From Melghiribacillus thermohalophilus (GTDB lineage Bacteria > Bacillota > Bacilli > Bacillales > Alkalibacillaceae), in contig NZ_SMAN01000006.1 of the NCBI RefSeq assembly GCF_004342905.1, forward strand, positions 1 through 64,000: a DNA stretch of 64,000 nt, written 5' to 3'. The translations under genes were made by a program, and so were the position numbers. The notes below the pieces were generated by a model. It did not search any database, was not told the DNA's origin, and was given only the letters and a program-made list of their open reading frames with translations. The first letter of the stretch is position 1, and each line of letters begins with the position of its first letter. This document shows, in pieces, positions 16,616 through 25,165 of the stretch.

Positions 16616-17200
16616 TCATTGTTTCAAACGCATAGTGAAAAAGAAAGCTGTTCCTGCAAGGGTTGTCAGTCCGGCAAAAAGCCATAGCGGGGAATCAGAT
16701 TCCTTTTGATCCAGAGGACGCTGATCGGCAATATCCTTACCCGTGGGATCGTTTTTTGACATGTATTCATTTAATTTTTTGATATCTTCTGCTGCAGATT
16801 CGACGGGTGCTGTTCTTGAGCAGAGTGTCACATGCCATTTACCGTTTTGTTCATATGCGTATATGATATACTCTTTATTGACTTCAAATTCATACCCGCA
16901 TGCAGCTGAGTGAAGGGCAGTATAAACGACAACATTCGCTTGATTGGTCCCTTTCCAGGATTCTTTTACCTCTAGCTGAACGGCAACAGGAGTGGAATCG
17001 TTCTGGTTTTGAACTTCTTTTTGCAATACTTTGCCTCTGAACACCGCAGCACTTTTTTCAAGCTCTTCCGCTACTGAACCAGGCGGGATGCATGAACAGG
17101 CATAGCTGGATGAAACATCGACAAAGAAAAATACATAAGAAAAAGTGAGTAAAGTAAGAACACGTATAAAGGTTTTGTTTTTGAGCAGATGTGAATTCAC
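16616..17200 (-). CDS. Secreted TIMP/netrin-like domain protein, C-terminal anchor
   Basis: A 194-residue exported protein: an N-terminal signal (RVLTLLTFSYVFFFVDVSSSYA), then CSCIPP starting the mature domain directly after Ala, which is the hallmark of TIMP-like OB-fold proteins. It is followed by SAAVFRGKVL and paired cysteines (AACGYEF, VTLCSRT), a hydrophilic linker and a C-terminal membrane segment (PLWLFAGLTTLAGTAFFFT) with a basic tail. It would be displayed on the outer face of the membrane. Related bacterial proteins have no settled function; an inhibitory or protein-binding role is inference. Monocistronic on the minus strand. Confidence 0.75.
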   Translation of the reverse strand: MNSHLLKNKTFIRVLTLLTFSYVFFFVDVSSSYACSCIPPGSVAEELEKSAAVFRGKVLQKEVQNQNDSTPVAVQLEVKESWKGTNQANVVVYTALHSAACGYEFEVNKEYIIYAYEQNGKWHVTLCSRTAPVESAAEDIKKLNEYMSKNDPTGKDIADQRPLDQKESDSPLWLFAGLTTLAGTAFFFTMRLKQ

Positions 17201-17431
17201 GTGAGTTCCCTCCTTTGTTGTATTTGACGTGCTTTATCGAAAAAGGTTTCACGGCCAATCATTCAAGCGAACCGATTTTGAGCAAAGGCTATTTTATACC
17301 GTGACACTGACTGTTATCCAGGAATCAGCTTGGAAAGATCATCAGGTAACATGGATACAGCAGGTGCTATCATAACCTTCTTTTTCATGGCTGTTATCAA
17401 AAGCAAATAAAGGTAGAGAGGGAGTAAAACG

Positions 17432-17866
17432 ATGAACGATTGTGTGTTTTGTCATCCAGAACTGGAAGCAGATCAGAAAGTGATCATAAGCAATGACCAT
17501 TGTATGTTTTTGCAGCTGAAGTCGGCACAGGTAAAAGGAACCCAGCTGGAAGGAGCCGGGGTGATTGTTCCGAAAAAGCACCGGGAAACTCCTTTTGATC
17601 TGACCTCTGAAGAATGGCAGGCAACCTATACATTGCTTCAAGAAGTTAAAAAATATATCGATGAAACATATTTGCCGCAGGGCTATAACCTGGGCTGGAA
17701 CTGTGGTGAGATCGCCGGGCAGCATATTTTCCATGCTCACTTTCATGTGATTCCAAGGTATGAGGATGAGCCCCTGGCAGGAAAGGGGATCCGCTACCTG
17801 TTTAAAGGTCCCCAAAATCAGAGAAAAATGCCGACAAACCAGCAAGTCAGGAGAACAAATACATGA
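17432..17866 (+). CDS. HIT-family nucleotide hydrolase/transferase
   Basis: A histidine-triad protein of 144 residues. The active-site motif is HIFHAHFHVIP, with His98, His101, His103 and His105 in the HxHxHxx arrangement; an N-terminal CVFC pair could bind zinc. HIT proteins cleave phosphoramidates or dinucleoside polyphosphates. The start at 17432 has AGGGAG before it. The gene overlaps the following kinase-like gene by 4 nt (ATGA), so the two are made together; this suggests a paired phosphotransfer or detoxification role, though that is inference. Confidence 0.9.
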   Translation: MNDCVFCHPELEADQKVIISNDHCMFLQLKSAQVKGTQLEGAGVIVPKKHRETPFDLTSEEWQATYTLLQEVKKYIDETYLPQGYNLGWNCGEIAGQHIFHAHFHVIPRYEDEPLAGKGIRYLFKGPQNQRKMPTNQQVRRTNT

Positions 17867-18768
17867 TACAATTGCCGGATCAATGGATTCAAAACATTGA
17901 ACATGTACATAAAGAGGAAGGGAAAAGGTGGCTGAAGCGGCTTCCTGAACGGATTCGCGAATGTGAAAAACGCTGGCAGCTAAAAGTAATGGACCCTTTT
18001 GAATTGTCCTACAACTTTGTTGCTCCAGCAAAGGGAACGGATGGAAATGAGTATGTTCTCAAACTGGGATTCCCCGATGAAGATTTTAAAACCAGTGTAA
18101 AGGCGCTGTCCCTTTTCAAAGGAAATGGGATGGTTCAGGTCATTGATGGTGATCCGAATGAGGGAATGATCCTGATGGAACGCATCACACCGGGAACTCC
18201 ACTTGCCTTGCTGGAGGATGATATGGAGGCCACACAAATTGCTGCTGACCTGATGAGAAGGTTATGGAAGCCGGCTTCAAAAACATGTGATCTCCCAACA
18301 ACGAAGAAAAGGGAAAAAAGTTTAGCTGATCTATACAGAAACTATCCGGATGGCATCGGCCCTATAAATGGCCAAACCCTTGAGGAAGCCCTGGATGTTT
18401 TTAAATCCATGAATCAAATCATGGGAAATCCCTATTTGCTTCATGGCGACCTGCATCATTACAATATGTTAAAAGCAGGTGAAGAACAGTGGATAGCCAT
18501 TGATCCCAAAGGATTGATAGGAGACAGGGAGTATGATGTTATTCAGTTTTTGCTGAATCAATTGCCTGAGAATCATAAAACGCTTACTATCCGAAAAAGA
18601 ATCGAGATTTTTTCGGAAAGATTGAACCTTGACAGTCGAAAAATCGCTCTGTGGGGATTTGCCCATTCGGTCCTCGCAACTGCCTGGACAGTTCAGGAGA
18701 ACGGTAACTATAACGAAACCTTTTTTAAAACTATTGATGTTTTTAAACATATCATGTCCTGTAAATGA
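17863..18768 (+). CDS. Aminoglycoside 6-phosphotransferase-like kinase
   Basis: Resembles the APH(6)/streptomycin kinase (StrB-like) group of protein-kinase-fold enzymes. Visible motifs are the catalytic loop LLHGDLHHYNM (HxDxxxxN pattern, about residue 200), the metal-binding WIAIDPKGLIGDREYD and an N-terminal EYVLKLGFP holding the ATP-binding lysine. At 301 residues it is full length. Family members phosphorylate aminoglycosides or hydroxyurea; in Bacillaceae chromosomes many are of unknown substrate, so resistance should not be assumed. Translationally coupled to the HIT gene. Confidence 0.85.
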   Translation: MIQLPDQWIQNIEHVHKEEGKRWLKRLPERIRECEKRWQLKVMDPFELSYNFVAPAKGTDGNEYVLKLGFPDEDFKTSVKALSLFKGNGMVQVIDGDPNEGMILMERITPGTPLALLEDDMEATQIAADLMRRLWKPASKTCDLPTTKKREKSLADLYRNYPDGIGPINGQTLEEALDVFKSMNQIMGNPYLLHGDLHHYNMLKAGEEQWIAIDPKGLIGDREYDVIQFLLNQLPENHKTLTIRKRIEIFSERLNLDSRKIALWGFAHSVLATAWTVQENGNYNETFFKTIDVFKHIMSCK

Positions 18769-18846
18769 CACCAATTATAAGGAATGACAGCCCGTCCCCA
18801 TGCATATGAGTGAGAAAAGAGGATCCGAACGGGATAGGAGAGACAT

Positions 18847-18933
18847 ATGAGGCGAATACCAATACCTGTAATTTTGTTTATGATCTATGTGGGGCTGTTG
18901 TGCTGGCATGTGTATTGTGAGCTATTTCAGTAA
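18847..18933 (+). CDS. Putative 28-residue membrane peptide
   Basis: Too short for routine calling. ATG at 18847 follows AGGAGAG at a normal distance; the product MRRIPIPVILFMIYVGLLCW plus eight residues is one hydrophobic helix with a basic N-terminus and two or three Cys/Trp residues near its end. No homologue is recognised. It stands alone between the kinase gene and a repeat pair. Confidence 0.45.
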   Translation: MRRIPIPVILFMIYVGLLCWHVYCELFQ

Positions 18934-19041
18934 TCTGTTAACCTAAATATGGCAGGCATCAAATTTTCTGATGAATGGTAAGAGGACCACTCATTCCGAT
19001 GGAACAAATCTATACAGGAGCACCATACAACCTCGCTAACG

Positions 19042-19138
19042 GGTGAATGATCTTTATCCGTGTATAGAAAACTGTTTTGTCTGCGCATTGATGTTTGGTC
19101 GCATAAAGGTGAATGATCTTTATCCGTGTATAGAAAAC
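19042..19138. repeat. Two perfect 31-bp direct repeats, 35 bp apart
   Basis: Identical 31-bp copies lie at 19042-19072 and 19108-19138 (beginning GGTGAATGATCTTTATCC and ending TATAGAAAAC), separated by a 35-bp unique segment. The geometry resembles one CRISPR repeat-spacer-repeat unit, but only two copies exist and no cas gene is in the window. Confidence 0.8.
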
Positions 19139-19162
19139 CCGACAGCTCTTATGTCAAAAAAG

Positions 19163-19188
19163 AACCCGCCAGCTCGTGCTGGCGGGTT
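19163..19188. terminator. Strong bidirectional terminator
   Basis: AACCCGCCAGC (19163-19173), a 4-nt loop and GCTGGCGGGTT (19178-19188) are flanked by T-run on the right and A-run on the left. It ends the convergent nhaC transcript just past its stop codon. Confidence 0.9.
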
Positions 19189-19192
19189 TTTG

Positions 19193-20650
19193 TTATCCTT
19201 GATATTCATCAGGGTGTACTTCTTCACCATTTTTTCCTCGATATCGGAGTCCCCAGCCTGTCAGTGCGGCAATCAGCATGACAATCATCAAGCCCCATCC
19301 TTGAAACACAAATGGGAAAACCTGAGTTGGGGATACAACTTCAATAAATGAATACTGTTCTGTCAACCCTTTTATAGTTGTCCATGCTAAGAGCACCCCA
19401 CCGCTCCATGGGAAGATATATCCCAGGGAAGAGGAAACCGTATCAAGGAAGTTTGCCCGGCGATACGGGTGAATGTTAAACTCTTTTCCGATATGACGAA
19501 CAAATGGAGCAGCTGCAATTTCAGCAGCAGTGTTAATCGTAATAAATACGTTCAAAAATGCTACGATACCGTAAATGGCCATTTCTGCCCGGCGAACGGC
19601 CCCTTTGATCCATTTCAAAAAGGCTCTTTTGATGGCTTCCATCGTACCTGCTTCTTCCATCAAATGTGCACCGGAGAGAATGAGTAAGATTAAAATCGCC
19701 ATATTAAAGTAGCCGCTTAACCCGGCCATCAATGCACCTTCCACATATGGTGAACCGGAATCATCCATTCCAATGGCAATCACATCAGACATTGGTATGC
19801 TCATGAAAAACATCATGACAATGGATGCGACAATTCCCCATGTCAGGGAAGTGAGCAAATGGTGACCCATGAGGGCCAGTACTATAACTAGAGCGAATGG
19901 GATGAATAGCAGCAGTCCCTTCGGAGATACCTGACTTTCTAACTGCTGGAGAATTTCCGGACTTCCGGCAGCCTTTCCACCGCCGAAAATGATAAATAAA
20001 ATAAGTGCAGGAATCGCAGCGGCAATGGAATATTTAAACCGGGAACGGACCACCCCGGGAACATCTGCTTCCTGAGTAGTAGCAGATACAATGGTCGTGT
20101 CAGATACGGGAGCAAGATTGTCTCCAAACACGGCACCACTTAAAATCGCAGCCAGCATCATGACCGGATCGGCACCGAGGACAAGTCCTGCCGGATACAT
20201 AAAAATCCCGAAGGCAGCAACAGTTCCATAACCGGTACCGACAGCCGTCGCAAATAATGCCGATAAAATAAAGGTCAGCCCGACAAACCAGCCGCCTTCC
20301 AGGTTCAGCTGAAACCCTGTCCAGATAAGTCCCTCCACGAGGCCCCCAGATGATAAAAGCTTTGCAAACATTCCTGCCCAGAACCAGGCTATGATCGAGA
20401 TTACTCCAATGGGCTGTGACATTCCTTTAAACAGTGTTTCTGCATAAAGACTCCATTTTGATTTTGTAAAGAACAGTCCGATACCAAGCCCAATAACCAT
20501 TCCGAGTATAAGGGCTTGTTCGGTTACCAGACCCGTAACACTGAGAGAAATCGCCCAGATTATAAAGAATACAAGCGGAAAGGTTGCTGTAAATTTCCCC
20601 CCGTAAAATTGCAAACGCTTTCCTTTTTCTGAATTTGTATAATTATTCAT
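19193..20650 (-). CDS. nhaC: NhaC-family Na+/H+ antiporter
   Basis: A secondary transporter of 485 residues with about 11-12 membrane segments. The NhaC-type sequence GAVFGDNLAPVSDTTIVSAT (about residue 190) and ITINTAAEIAAAPF are visible. It would exchange cytosolic sodium (or a substrate pair such as malate/lactate in MleN-like relatives) for protons, useful in saline or alkaline surroundings. I chose the ATG at 20650, preceded by AAGGGGGAAACAGC; the frame extends 44 codons upstream without an RBS. Monocistronic, followed by a strong terminator. Confidence 0.88.
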   Translation of the reverse strand: MNNYTNSEKGKRLQFYGGKFTATFPLVFFIIWAISLSVTGLVTEQALILGMVIGLGIGLFFTKSKWSLYAETLFKGMSQPIGVISIIAWFWAGMFAKLLSSGGLVEGLIWTGFQLNLEGGWFVGLTFILSALFATAVGTGYGTVAAFGIFMYPAGLVLGADPVMMLAAILSGAVFGDNLAPVSDTTIVSATTQEADVPGVVRSRFKYSIAAAIPALILFIIFGGGKAAGSPEILQQLESQVSPKGLLLFIPFALVIVLALMGHHLLTSLTWGIVASIVMMFFMSIPMSDVIAIGMDDSGSPYVEGALMAGLSGYFNMAILILLILSGAHLMEEAGTMEAIKRAFLKWIKGAVRRAEMAIYGIVAFLNVFITINTAAEIAAAPFVRHIGKEFNIHPYRRANFLDTVSSSLGYIFPWSGGVLLAWTTIKGLTEQYSFIEVVSPTQVFPFVFQGWGLMIVMLIAALTGWGLRYRGKNGEEVHPDEYQG

Positions 20651-20886
20651 TGCTGTTTCCCCCTTCTGTGTTGTACATGTCCGATTGTAACAGACAGTTG
20701 TCCGTCTGTATATAACATGCCAATAATTCAGAATATACAAAATACCCATAATTAAATGAATATTTATAAAAATTAGAGGCATAGGAAAATGGAGGGTTTT
20801 ATAGACGGGGGTGAGCCCCTGCTGGAGAAGGGAAGTGAAGAAGTAACCGGGTATTTGGCTTTAATTTGAACATCGAAAATAAGCCA

Positions 20887-21012
20887 TCGCCCAAGCACGG
20901 TCGTAACCACCCAAGCGATGGCCGTAACCGCCGAAACGCCGGTCGTAACCGCCCAGGCGCGCCGGCTGTAACCGCCCAAACCCGGAGCATAACTGCCCCA
21001 AGCCCTCAGTCG
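20887..21012. repeat. 21-bp tandem repeat array, locus A
   Basis: About six degenerate units of 21-23 bp with core TAACCGCCCAAAC or close variants (TAACCACCCAAGC, TAACCGCCGAAAC, TAACCGCCCAGGC, TAACTGCCCC). A second array of the same motif lies at 45535-45682. GC-rich compared with its flanks; intergenic between nhaC and the CAP gene. Confidence 0.8.
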
Positions 21013-21098
21013 TTTACACATCTGATTCCGTATATTGCCATTTATATTTTACCGATGGCCACAGAAAATATAAAAAAATGATCAATGGAGGCATAGAG

Positions 21099-21917
21099 AT
21101 GAAAAGGACCTTATTTTGGACTGCAGTCTTGTTTTTTGTAGTCCTGACAGGATGCAACATAGATGATGGAGCCCTGGACGGCAATCAGAATGGAATGAAT
21201 GAAGATGACAACTTGTCAAGCATGAGTACGGATATGACCAGTGAAGATTACCCACATACGAAGGCAGTTCCGATTGAACATGCCAGATACGAATTTAGAA
21301 GAGTGGACGAAAATGAAGAACCGAGAAGCACCCGTTTCAGACAACCGGATATTTTCACGCCAGGTCAGCGACACGAAGCACGACCGGGAGAACATCCTGG
21401 ACAAAACCGTAATGCTGCCCCTGATGGGAATCAAGCCCCGAATGATGAAGCGCGGCAGGCACCTGACCAAAACGAGGGAAACAGAGATAACCGAGGAACA
21501 CAACAAAATCAGCAACCAAACAGGAACGAAGCACAAGAAATTAGTGAAATTGAAGCCAAAGTAATTGAATTAACGAACTATCAAAGAAGAGAGAGAGGGT
21601 TGCCTGATTTAAAGGCAGATCCGCAATTAAGCAGGGTTGCGAGGGAGAAATCGAACGATATGCAGCAAAATCATTATTTTTCCCACACCAGTCCAACCTA
21701 TGGGTCTCCTTTTGACATGATGAGGGATTTTGGAATATCGTACCGCGCAGCCGGTGAGAACATTGCTCACGGTCAGCGTTCTGCCGAAGAGGTGGTAAAC
21801 GGTTGGATGAACAGTGAGGGACATCGGGAAAATATTTTAAATCCTAATTTTACCCATATTGGCGTGGGGTATAATCAAAATGGACATTACTGGACACAGA
21901 TGTTTATTCAAAAATAA
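21099..21917 (+). CDS. CAP/SCP-domain lipoprotein (YkwD-like)
   Basis: An exported 272-residue protein with lipobox LTGC near residue 20, an acidic then Asn/Gln-rich linker of about 110 residues, and a C-terminal CAP domain. CAP residues are visible: HYFSHTSP (His), AAGENIA (Glu) and SEGHRENILNP (His, Glu). Bacterial CAP proteins of this YkwD type are surface or spore associated; no enzyme activity is established. ATG 21099 has ATGGAGG upstream. The low-complexity linker probably spans the cell wall. Ends at a terminator. Confidence 0.88.
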   Translation: MKRTLFWTAVLFFVVLTGCNIDDGALDGNQNGMNEDDNLSSMSTDMTSEDYPHTKAVPIEHARYEFRRVDENEEPRSTRFRQPDIFTPGQRHEARPGEHPGQNRNAAPDGNQAPNDEARQAPDQNEGNRDNRGTQQNQQPNRNEAQEISEIEAKVIELTNYQRRERGLPDLKADPQLSRVAREKSNDMQQNHYFSHTSPTYGSPFDMMRDFGISYRAAGENIAHGQRSAEEVVNGWMNSEGHRENILNPNFTHIGVGYNQNGHYWTQMFIQK

Positions 21918-21926
21918 ATTTTAAAG

Positions 21927-21951
21927 GCTGCCTGTCATGGCAGCTTTTTTT
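21927..21951 (+). terminator. Rho-independent terminator of the CAP gene
   Basis: GCTGCC (21927-21932), TGTCAT loop, GGCAGC (21939-21944) and a seven-T run. Confidence 0.88.
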
Positions 21952-22106
21952 GCATGACTGTCTCAAAAATTACTCCTGAGCAGCTTTGTTGACAGACTGA
22001 AATGAGAACGAGGCCATAGGGAGTGCCCCGTTCTTTTGGTTAGCTTGAGGATTAACCAAGAACTCAGTTATAATAATTTGAAACAAAAAGGAAAAGGTGA
22101 GAGGCG

Positions 22107-22364
22107 TTGTATTATACATATATGTTACGGTGCAGTGACGGTTCTCTTTATACGGGCTATACGAATCGGCTGGAATACCGTATATCCCAGCATCAGGCTG
22201 GAAAAGGGGCAAAATATACAAAAGGGAGAAGGCCAGTTCAGCTCGTGTATGTGGAAGAATATGAAACGAAAGGTGAAGCGATGAAGAGAGAAAATCAAAT
22301 CAAACAGCTCTCAAAATCAGAGAAGGAAGCATTAGTTTTATCCAAAAAAACTCAAACGATTTAG
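22107..22364 (+). CDS. GIY-YIG nuclease-fold protein, YazA/UPF0213 type
   Basis: An 85-residue GIY-YIG domain: the first element is YYTYMLRCSDGSLYTGYTN (YxYML...YTGYT), the catalytic Arg is in RLEYRISQHQAGKGAKYT, and the Glu is in MKRENQIKQL. Small stand-alone GIY-YIG proteins of this type are structure-selective nucleases or of unknown role. The TTG start at 22107 follows AAAGGTGAGAGGCG. It overlaps no neighbour and stands alone. Confidence 0.9.
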   Translation: MYYTYMLRCSDGSLYTGYTNRLEYRISQHQAGKGAKYTKGRRPVQLVYVEEYETKGEAMKRENQIKQLSKSEKEALVLSKKTQTI

Positions 22365-22423
22365 ACAAGTTTACCCTCCCTGGTCACATACAATGGTACA
22401 AACAGTTTAAAGGGAGGGTTTCT

Positions 22424-22864
22424 ATGCTCAAAGCGATATCTGTCAATAAGAAATGGGTGATTTTTGCTGGTATTTTTATTGTGTTGATTCTGGCATGGTT
22501 CATTTTCAGTTTTACGGACAGTGGTGAATCAGCACATAATGAACATTCTTATGTAATTCATATGGTTACCGGTGAATTTAAAACAGAAACCGAAGATGGG
22601 GAAGAAATCGAGGCATACCGCTGGGATCCAGGAACCATTTTTGTCCCTGAGGGGGAACAAGTCCAGTTGAGGATTTATGGGGTTAACGGTGATGAACATC
22701 CCTTTATGATCGAAGGAACAGATATTAAAGGGACCGTTAAAAAAGGAGAGGAGACCGTCCTTAATCTCCGCTTTAATAAGGAGGGGGTTTACAGGCTGAT
22801 TTGTCTGACCCATCCAGATATCCAATCAAATGGACCGATGATCGGCTATATCGTTGTAGACTGA
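22424..22864 (+). CDS. Membrane-anchored cupredoxin-domain protein
   Basis: A 146-residue protein with an N-terminal membrane anchor (WVIFAGIFIVLILAWFIFSF) and an extracytoplasmic cupredoxin domain. Possible copper ligands are His in DEHPFMI, Cys and His in LICLTHPD and Met in GPMIGY, the type-1 or CuA-like order. It could carry electrons or deliver copper to a terminal oxidase. The ATG at 22424 has AAAGGGAGG 6 nt upstream. No oxidase genes are adjacent. Confidence 0.82.
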   Translation: MLKAISVNKKWVIFAGIFIVLILAWFIFSFTDSGESAHNEHSYVIHMVTGEFKTETEDGEEIEAYRWDPGTIFVPEGEQVQLRIYGVNGDEHPFMIEGTDIKGTVKKGEETVLNLRFNKEGVYRLICLTHPDIQSNGPMIGYIVVD

Positions 22865-23066
22865 GTATCTGATAAAATCAGGGCTTCCTTTCCGCTGGAT
22901 GGGCAGCCCCTTCGTTTTGAATTCAAACGATGTTTTTAATGGGTAAAAGAAAGAAAGAGGAAGTCTGCCGTTTTTGATTACTTCGGATCCTTCCGTCAAG
23001 AGATTATTCAAGGAAGAAAACAATTTCCGTATCATGAAAAAAGAGCTGTTCCATTATTAAACAGCT

Positions 23067-23255
23067 TTAACCGGAAAGCGGTTTATCGGAAATTTCTTTG
23101 CCATCCATTAGTCCATGTTCATAACCGGTGTCATAAGATTCTTGAATGGCTTTCAAGATCACTTCCTTGCTTTTAGCACTCAGTTCTCCATGATTCCTGC
23201 TGAAATAGTCAATCACACCGTCTGCCAGCTTTTCAAATTCGTGTGTATATTTCAA
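23067..23255 (-). CDS. Small hypothetical protein
   Basis: A 62-residue, soluble, mostly helical protein (KYTHEFEKLADGVIDYFSRN..., ending GLMDGKEISDKPLSG). The TTG start at 23255 is set by AAGGAGG 6 nt upstream; the frame is open above but without an RBS. I do not recognise it. It lies between the cupredoxin gene (convergent) and a lipoprotein gene. Confidence 0.6.
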   Translation of the reverse strand: MKYTHEFEKLADGVIDYFSRNHGELSAKSKEVILKAIQESYDTGYEHGLMDGKEISDKPLSG

Positions 23256-23339
23256 AACGGGAACCTCCTTCTTCTTAACTTCAGATGAGAAAAATAATGT
23301 TCCATTTATAGTATTGACTTTCAGCACTGTTTCTAAAAC

Positions 23340-23373
23340 AAAAAAAGTGGCAATTCCGTTCTGGAATTGCCAC
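23340..23373 (-). terminator. Rho-independent terminator of the lipoprotein gene
   Basis: GTGGCAATTCC (23347-23357) pairs with GGAATTGCCAC (23363-23373) over a 5-nt loop; read on the minus strand it is followed by a run of seven Ts (23340-23346), about 17 bp after the stop at 23390. Confidence 0.9.
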
Positions 23374-23389
23374 CTGAATTTATAAACCG

Positions 23390-24352
23390 TTAATAGCCTA
23401 ACTGTTCATCGAAAAACAATAATTCTTCAATTGAAATGGATTCAGCTGATTCTGGATCGATCGTAAAGGTCACTTCCTCATTGATTTTATCGTATGTGGT
23501 GTCGATTACAAAATTGAACTTCATGGTTTCGCCTGCTTCTTCTAAAGTAACATCAATATTGATTTTTTGGGATTGAATTGTGTCACCATCAAAAGTGCTT
23601 TCAATTGTCAAGTCATTGACGGTTATGGTTTCAAAGATGATTTCGAGTTGTTCGTTTAGTTCTTCTTCAGATATTTGGTCGCTTTCTTCCATTTCATTAT
23701 TTATAAGAGTTAGAACCTCTTTGGCAATGTCTTTGATTTCTTCGTTTCCAAACGAAATGGTCAGGGTATCTTCTTCTTCCTTAATATCATCTTCTCCAAG
23801 GTTTTCGATGGATGCCATGAATACTTCGTTTATTTTATTCATGGTTTCTTCTGGCAGATTATCAAAATCACTTGCAAGTTCTGGATCATTAAGGTCCATT
23901 TTAATTAATTTGCCCTGGATCTGATCAGAAAACATAGCCAATTCAGGCATCATTAAAGCAAAGTTTTCAATTAAACTATCAGCATTTAGGTACATGACTT
24001 GATTTTTTAAATCAATATGATACGGAAGCTCAATATCAAATGACAATGGAGCCATTTCGGCATGTAAACTGATCGTTGCTTCTGCTTTTTCCGCTTCATT
24101 GTCCTTTACGGCGTGCATGTTTATTTCTGCATTTTTCAATGCATCGAGAAACATCTGCATTTCCTGTTCTTCTTCCGGGCTCAATCCTTCAAATTCAAGG
24201 TTCATGCTGATCGTAGAATTAGATTCTAGCTGTTTGGCATTCAGTAGGGTGTCAAAACCGTTCGTTAATTTTTCCTCTGGTGGCTGACCACAGGCTGCTA
24301 GTACTAGAGTCATAGCTGTGATCAACGTGATTAATAGCCTCTTTTTAAACAC
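23390..24352 (-). CDS. Lipoprotein of unknown function
   Basis: A 320-residue lipoprotein with signal FKKRLLITLITAMTLVLAAC (lipobox LAAC, Cys about 20), then an acidic Glu/Asp-rich mature chain of alternating beta strands (for example TISLHAEMAPLSFDIELPYH, VMYLNADS). This recalls LppX/LolA-like concave folds of DUF6612-type Firmicutes lipoproteins, which is only an impression. GTG 24352 is favoured because AAAGGG lies about 9 nt before it; TTG 24361 would be too close. The high acidity of the exposed chain fits a salt-tolerant host. Confidence 0.72.
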   Translation of the reverse strand: MFKKRLLITLITAMTLVLAACGQPPEEKLTNGFDTLLNAKQLESNSTISMNLEFEGLSPEEEQEMQMFLDALKNAEINMHAVKDNEAEKAEATISLHAEMAPLSFDIELPYHIDLKNQVMYLNADSLIENFALMMPELAMFSDQIQGKLIKMDLNDPELASDFDNLPEETMNKINEVFMASIENLGEDDIKEEEDTLTISFGNEEIKDIAKEVLTLINNEMEESDQISEEELNEQLEIIFETITVNDLTIESTFDGDTIQSQKINIDVTLEEAGETMKFNFVIDTTYDKINEEVTFTIDPESAESISIEELLFFDEQLGY

Positions 24353-24564
24353 TTGTATCAAACCCTTTCTTTATTTTCAATAAAATTATCATAATATATT
24401 TTTTAAGATTTGCAATAGCATCATACAAGAAAAATAGACATATTTTACTAAAACAGGACATTAGGCGCGTTTTTCAAATGCTGCTTATGGATTCCAAAAA
24501 TTGAAACTGTTTCCTGTTTGAAAACGTATTTATATATAAAATTGATTCGAAAGCGGGGATGTTT

Positions 24565-25155
24565 ATGTTTCCAGATACGAAAAGGGATTTTTCTGCTTTA
24601 ATTGTTGCAACAGCTCTCATTCTGTTTATCTGCAGTTTCATTTTTCCGTTCATCATTTTGTACATCACCCGTGATAGTTTTTTTCGGCCGGATACATACT
24701 GGATCTTTGAGTCGCCCTTTGCCGCCTACATTCTTTTGATGATGGGGATATTGTTTATTTCCATAGGATTATTTTTGTTTTTATCGGTTAAAAAACGACA
24801 GGGAAAGGCTCTGGCATGGGTCAGTTTTACCATATCTCTATTTATATCGTTGACTCTGATGATCATCAGTGTGTTTAACTATTATTATTTTAATGAAAAG
24901 GGACTGTACTACAATCACCTATTTTCGATAAAAGAATCCCATTACGGGTGGGATGATTTTGAAAAAATGATTCAAGTAAGTGAAAAAGAAAAAGGAACGA
25001 CCCGGCTGAAAGAATTGATCTTTGTCACGAGTGATGGGAGGGAAATCTCTTTTCCGTTTCAAGACCATTTTTGGAGTCATCTAAATAAAATTAATTCGCT
25101 ATTACAAAGAAGCGGTGTACCTGTTGAAGAACAAACGATAGTCATTGATGGGTGA
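24565..25155 (+). CDS. Hypothetical membrane protein with C-terminal soluble domain
   Basis: A 196-residue protein with three membrane segments (LIVATALILFICSFIFPFIIL, YILLMMGILFISIGLFLFLS, WVSFTISLFISLTLMIISVF) followed by a soluble part of about 85 residues (GLYYNHLFSIKESHYGWDDF...). That tail resembles the PH-like YcxB/DUF3093-like tails of small membrane proteins, but I cannot name it. ATG 24565 is placed by AGCGGGG 6 nt upstream; 24559 is in frame too. Confidence 0.65.
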   Translation: MFPDTKRDFSALIVATALILFICSFIFPFIILYITRDSFFRPDTYWIFESPFAAYILLMMGILFISIGLFLFLSVKKRQGKALAWVSFTISLFISLTLMIISVFNYYYFNEKGLYYNHLFSIKESHYGWDDFEKMIQVSEKEKGTTRLKELIFVTSDGREISFPFQDHFWSHLNKINSLLQRSGVPVEEQTIVIDG

Positions 25156-25165
25156 CAGAGAAAAA

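Noticed and set aside
17863-18768. Acquired aminoglycoside resistance gene
   Set aside because: Chromosomal context, coupling to a HIT gene and no mobile element nearby; resistance is not supported by sequence alone.
19042-19138. CRISPR array
   Set aside because: Only two repeat copies and one spacer, no leader and no cas gene in 64 kb; recorded as a direct repeat instead.
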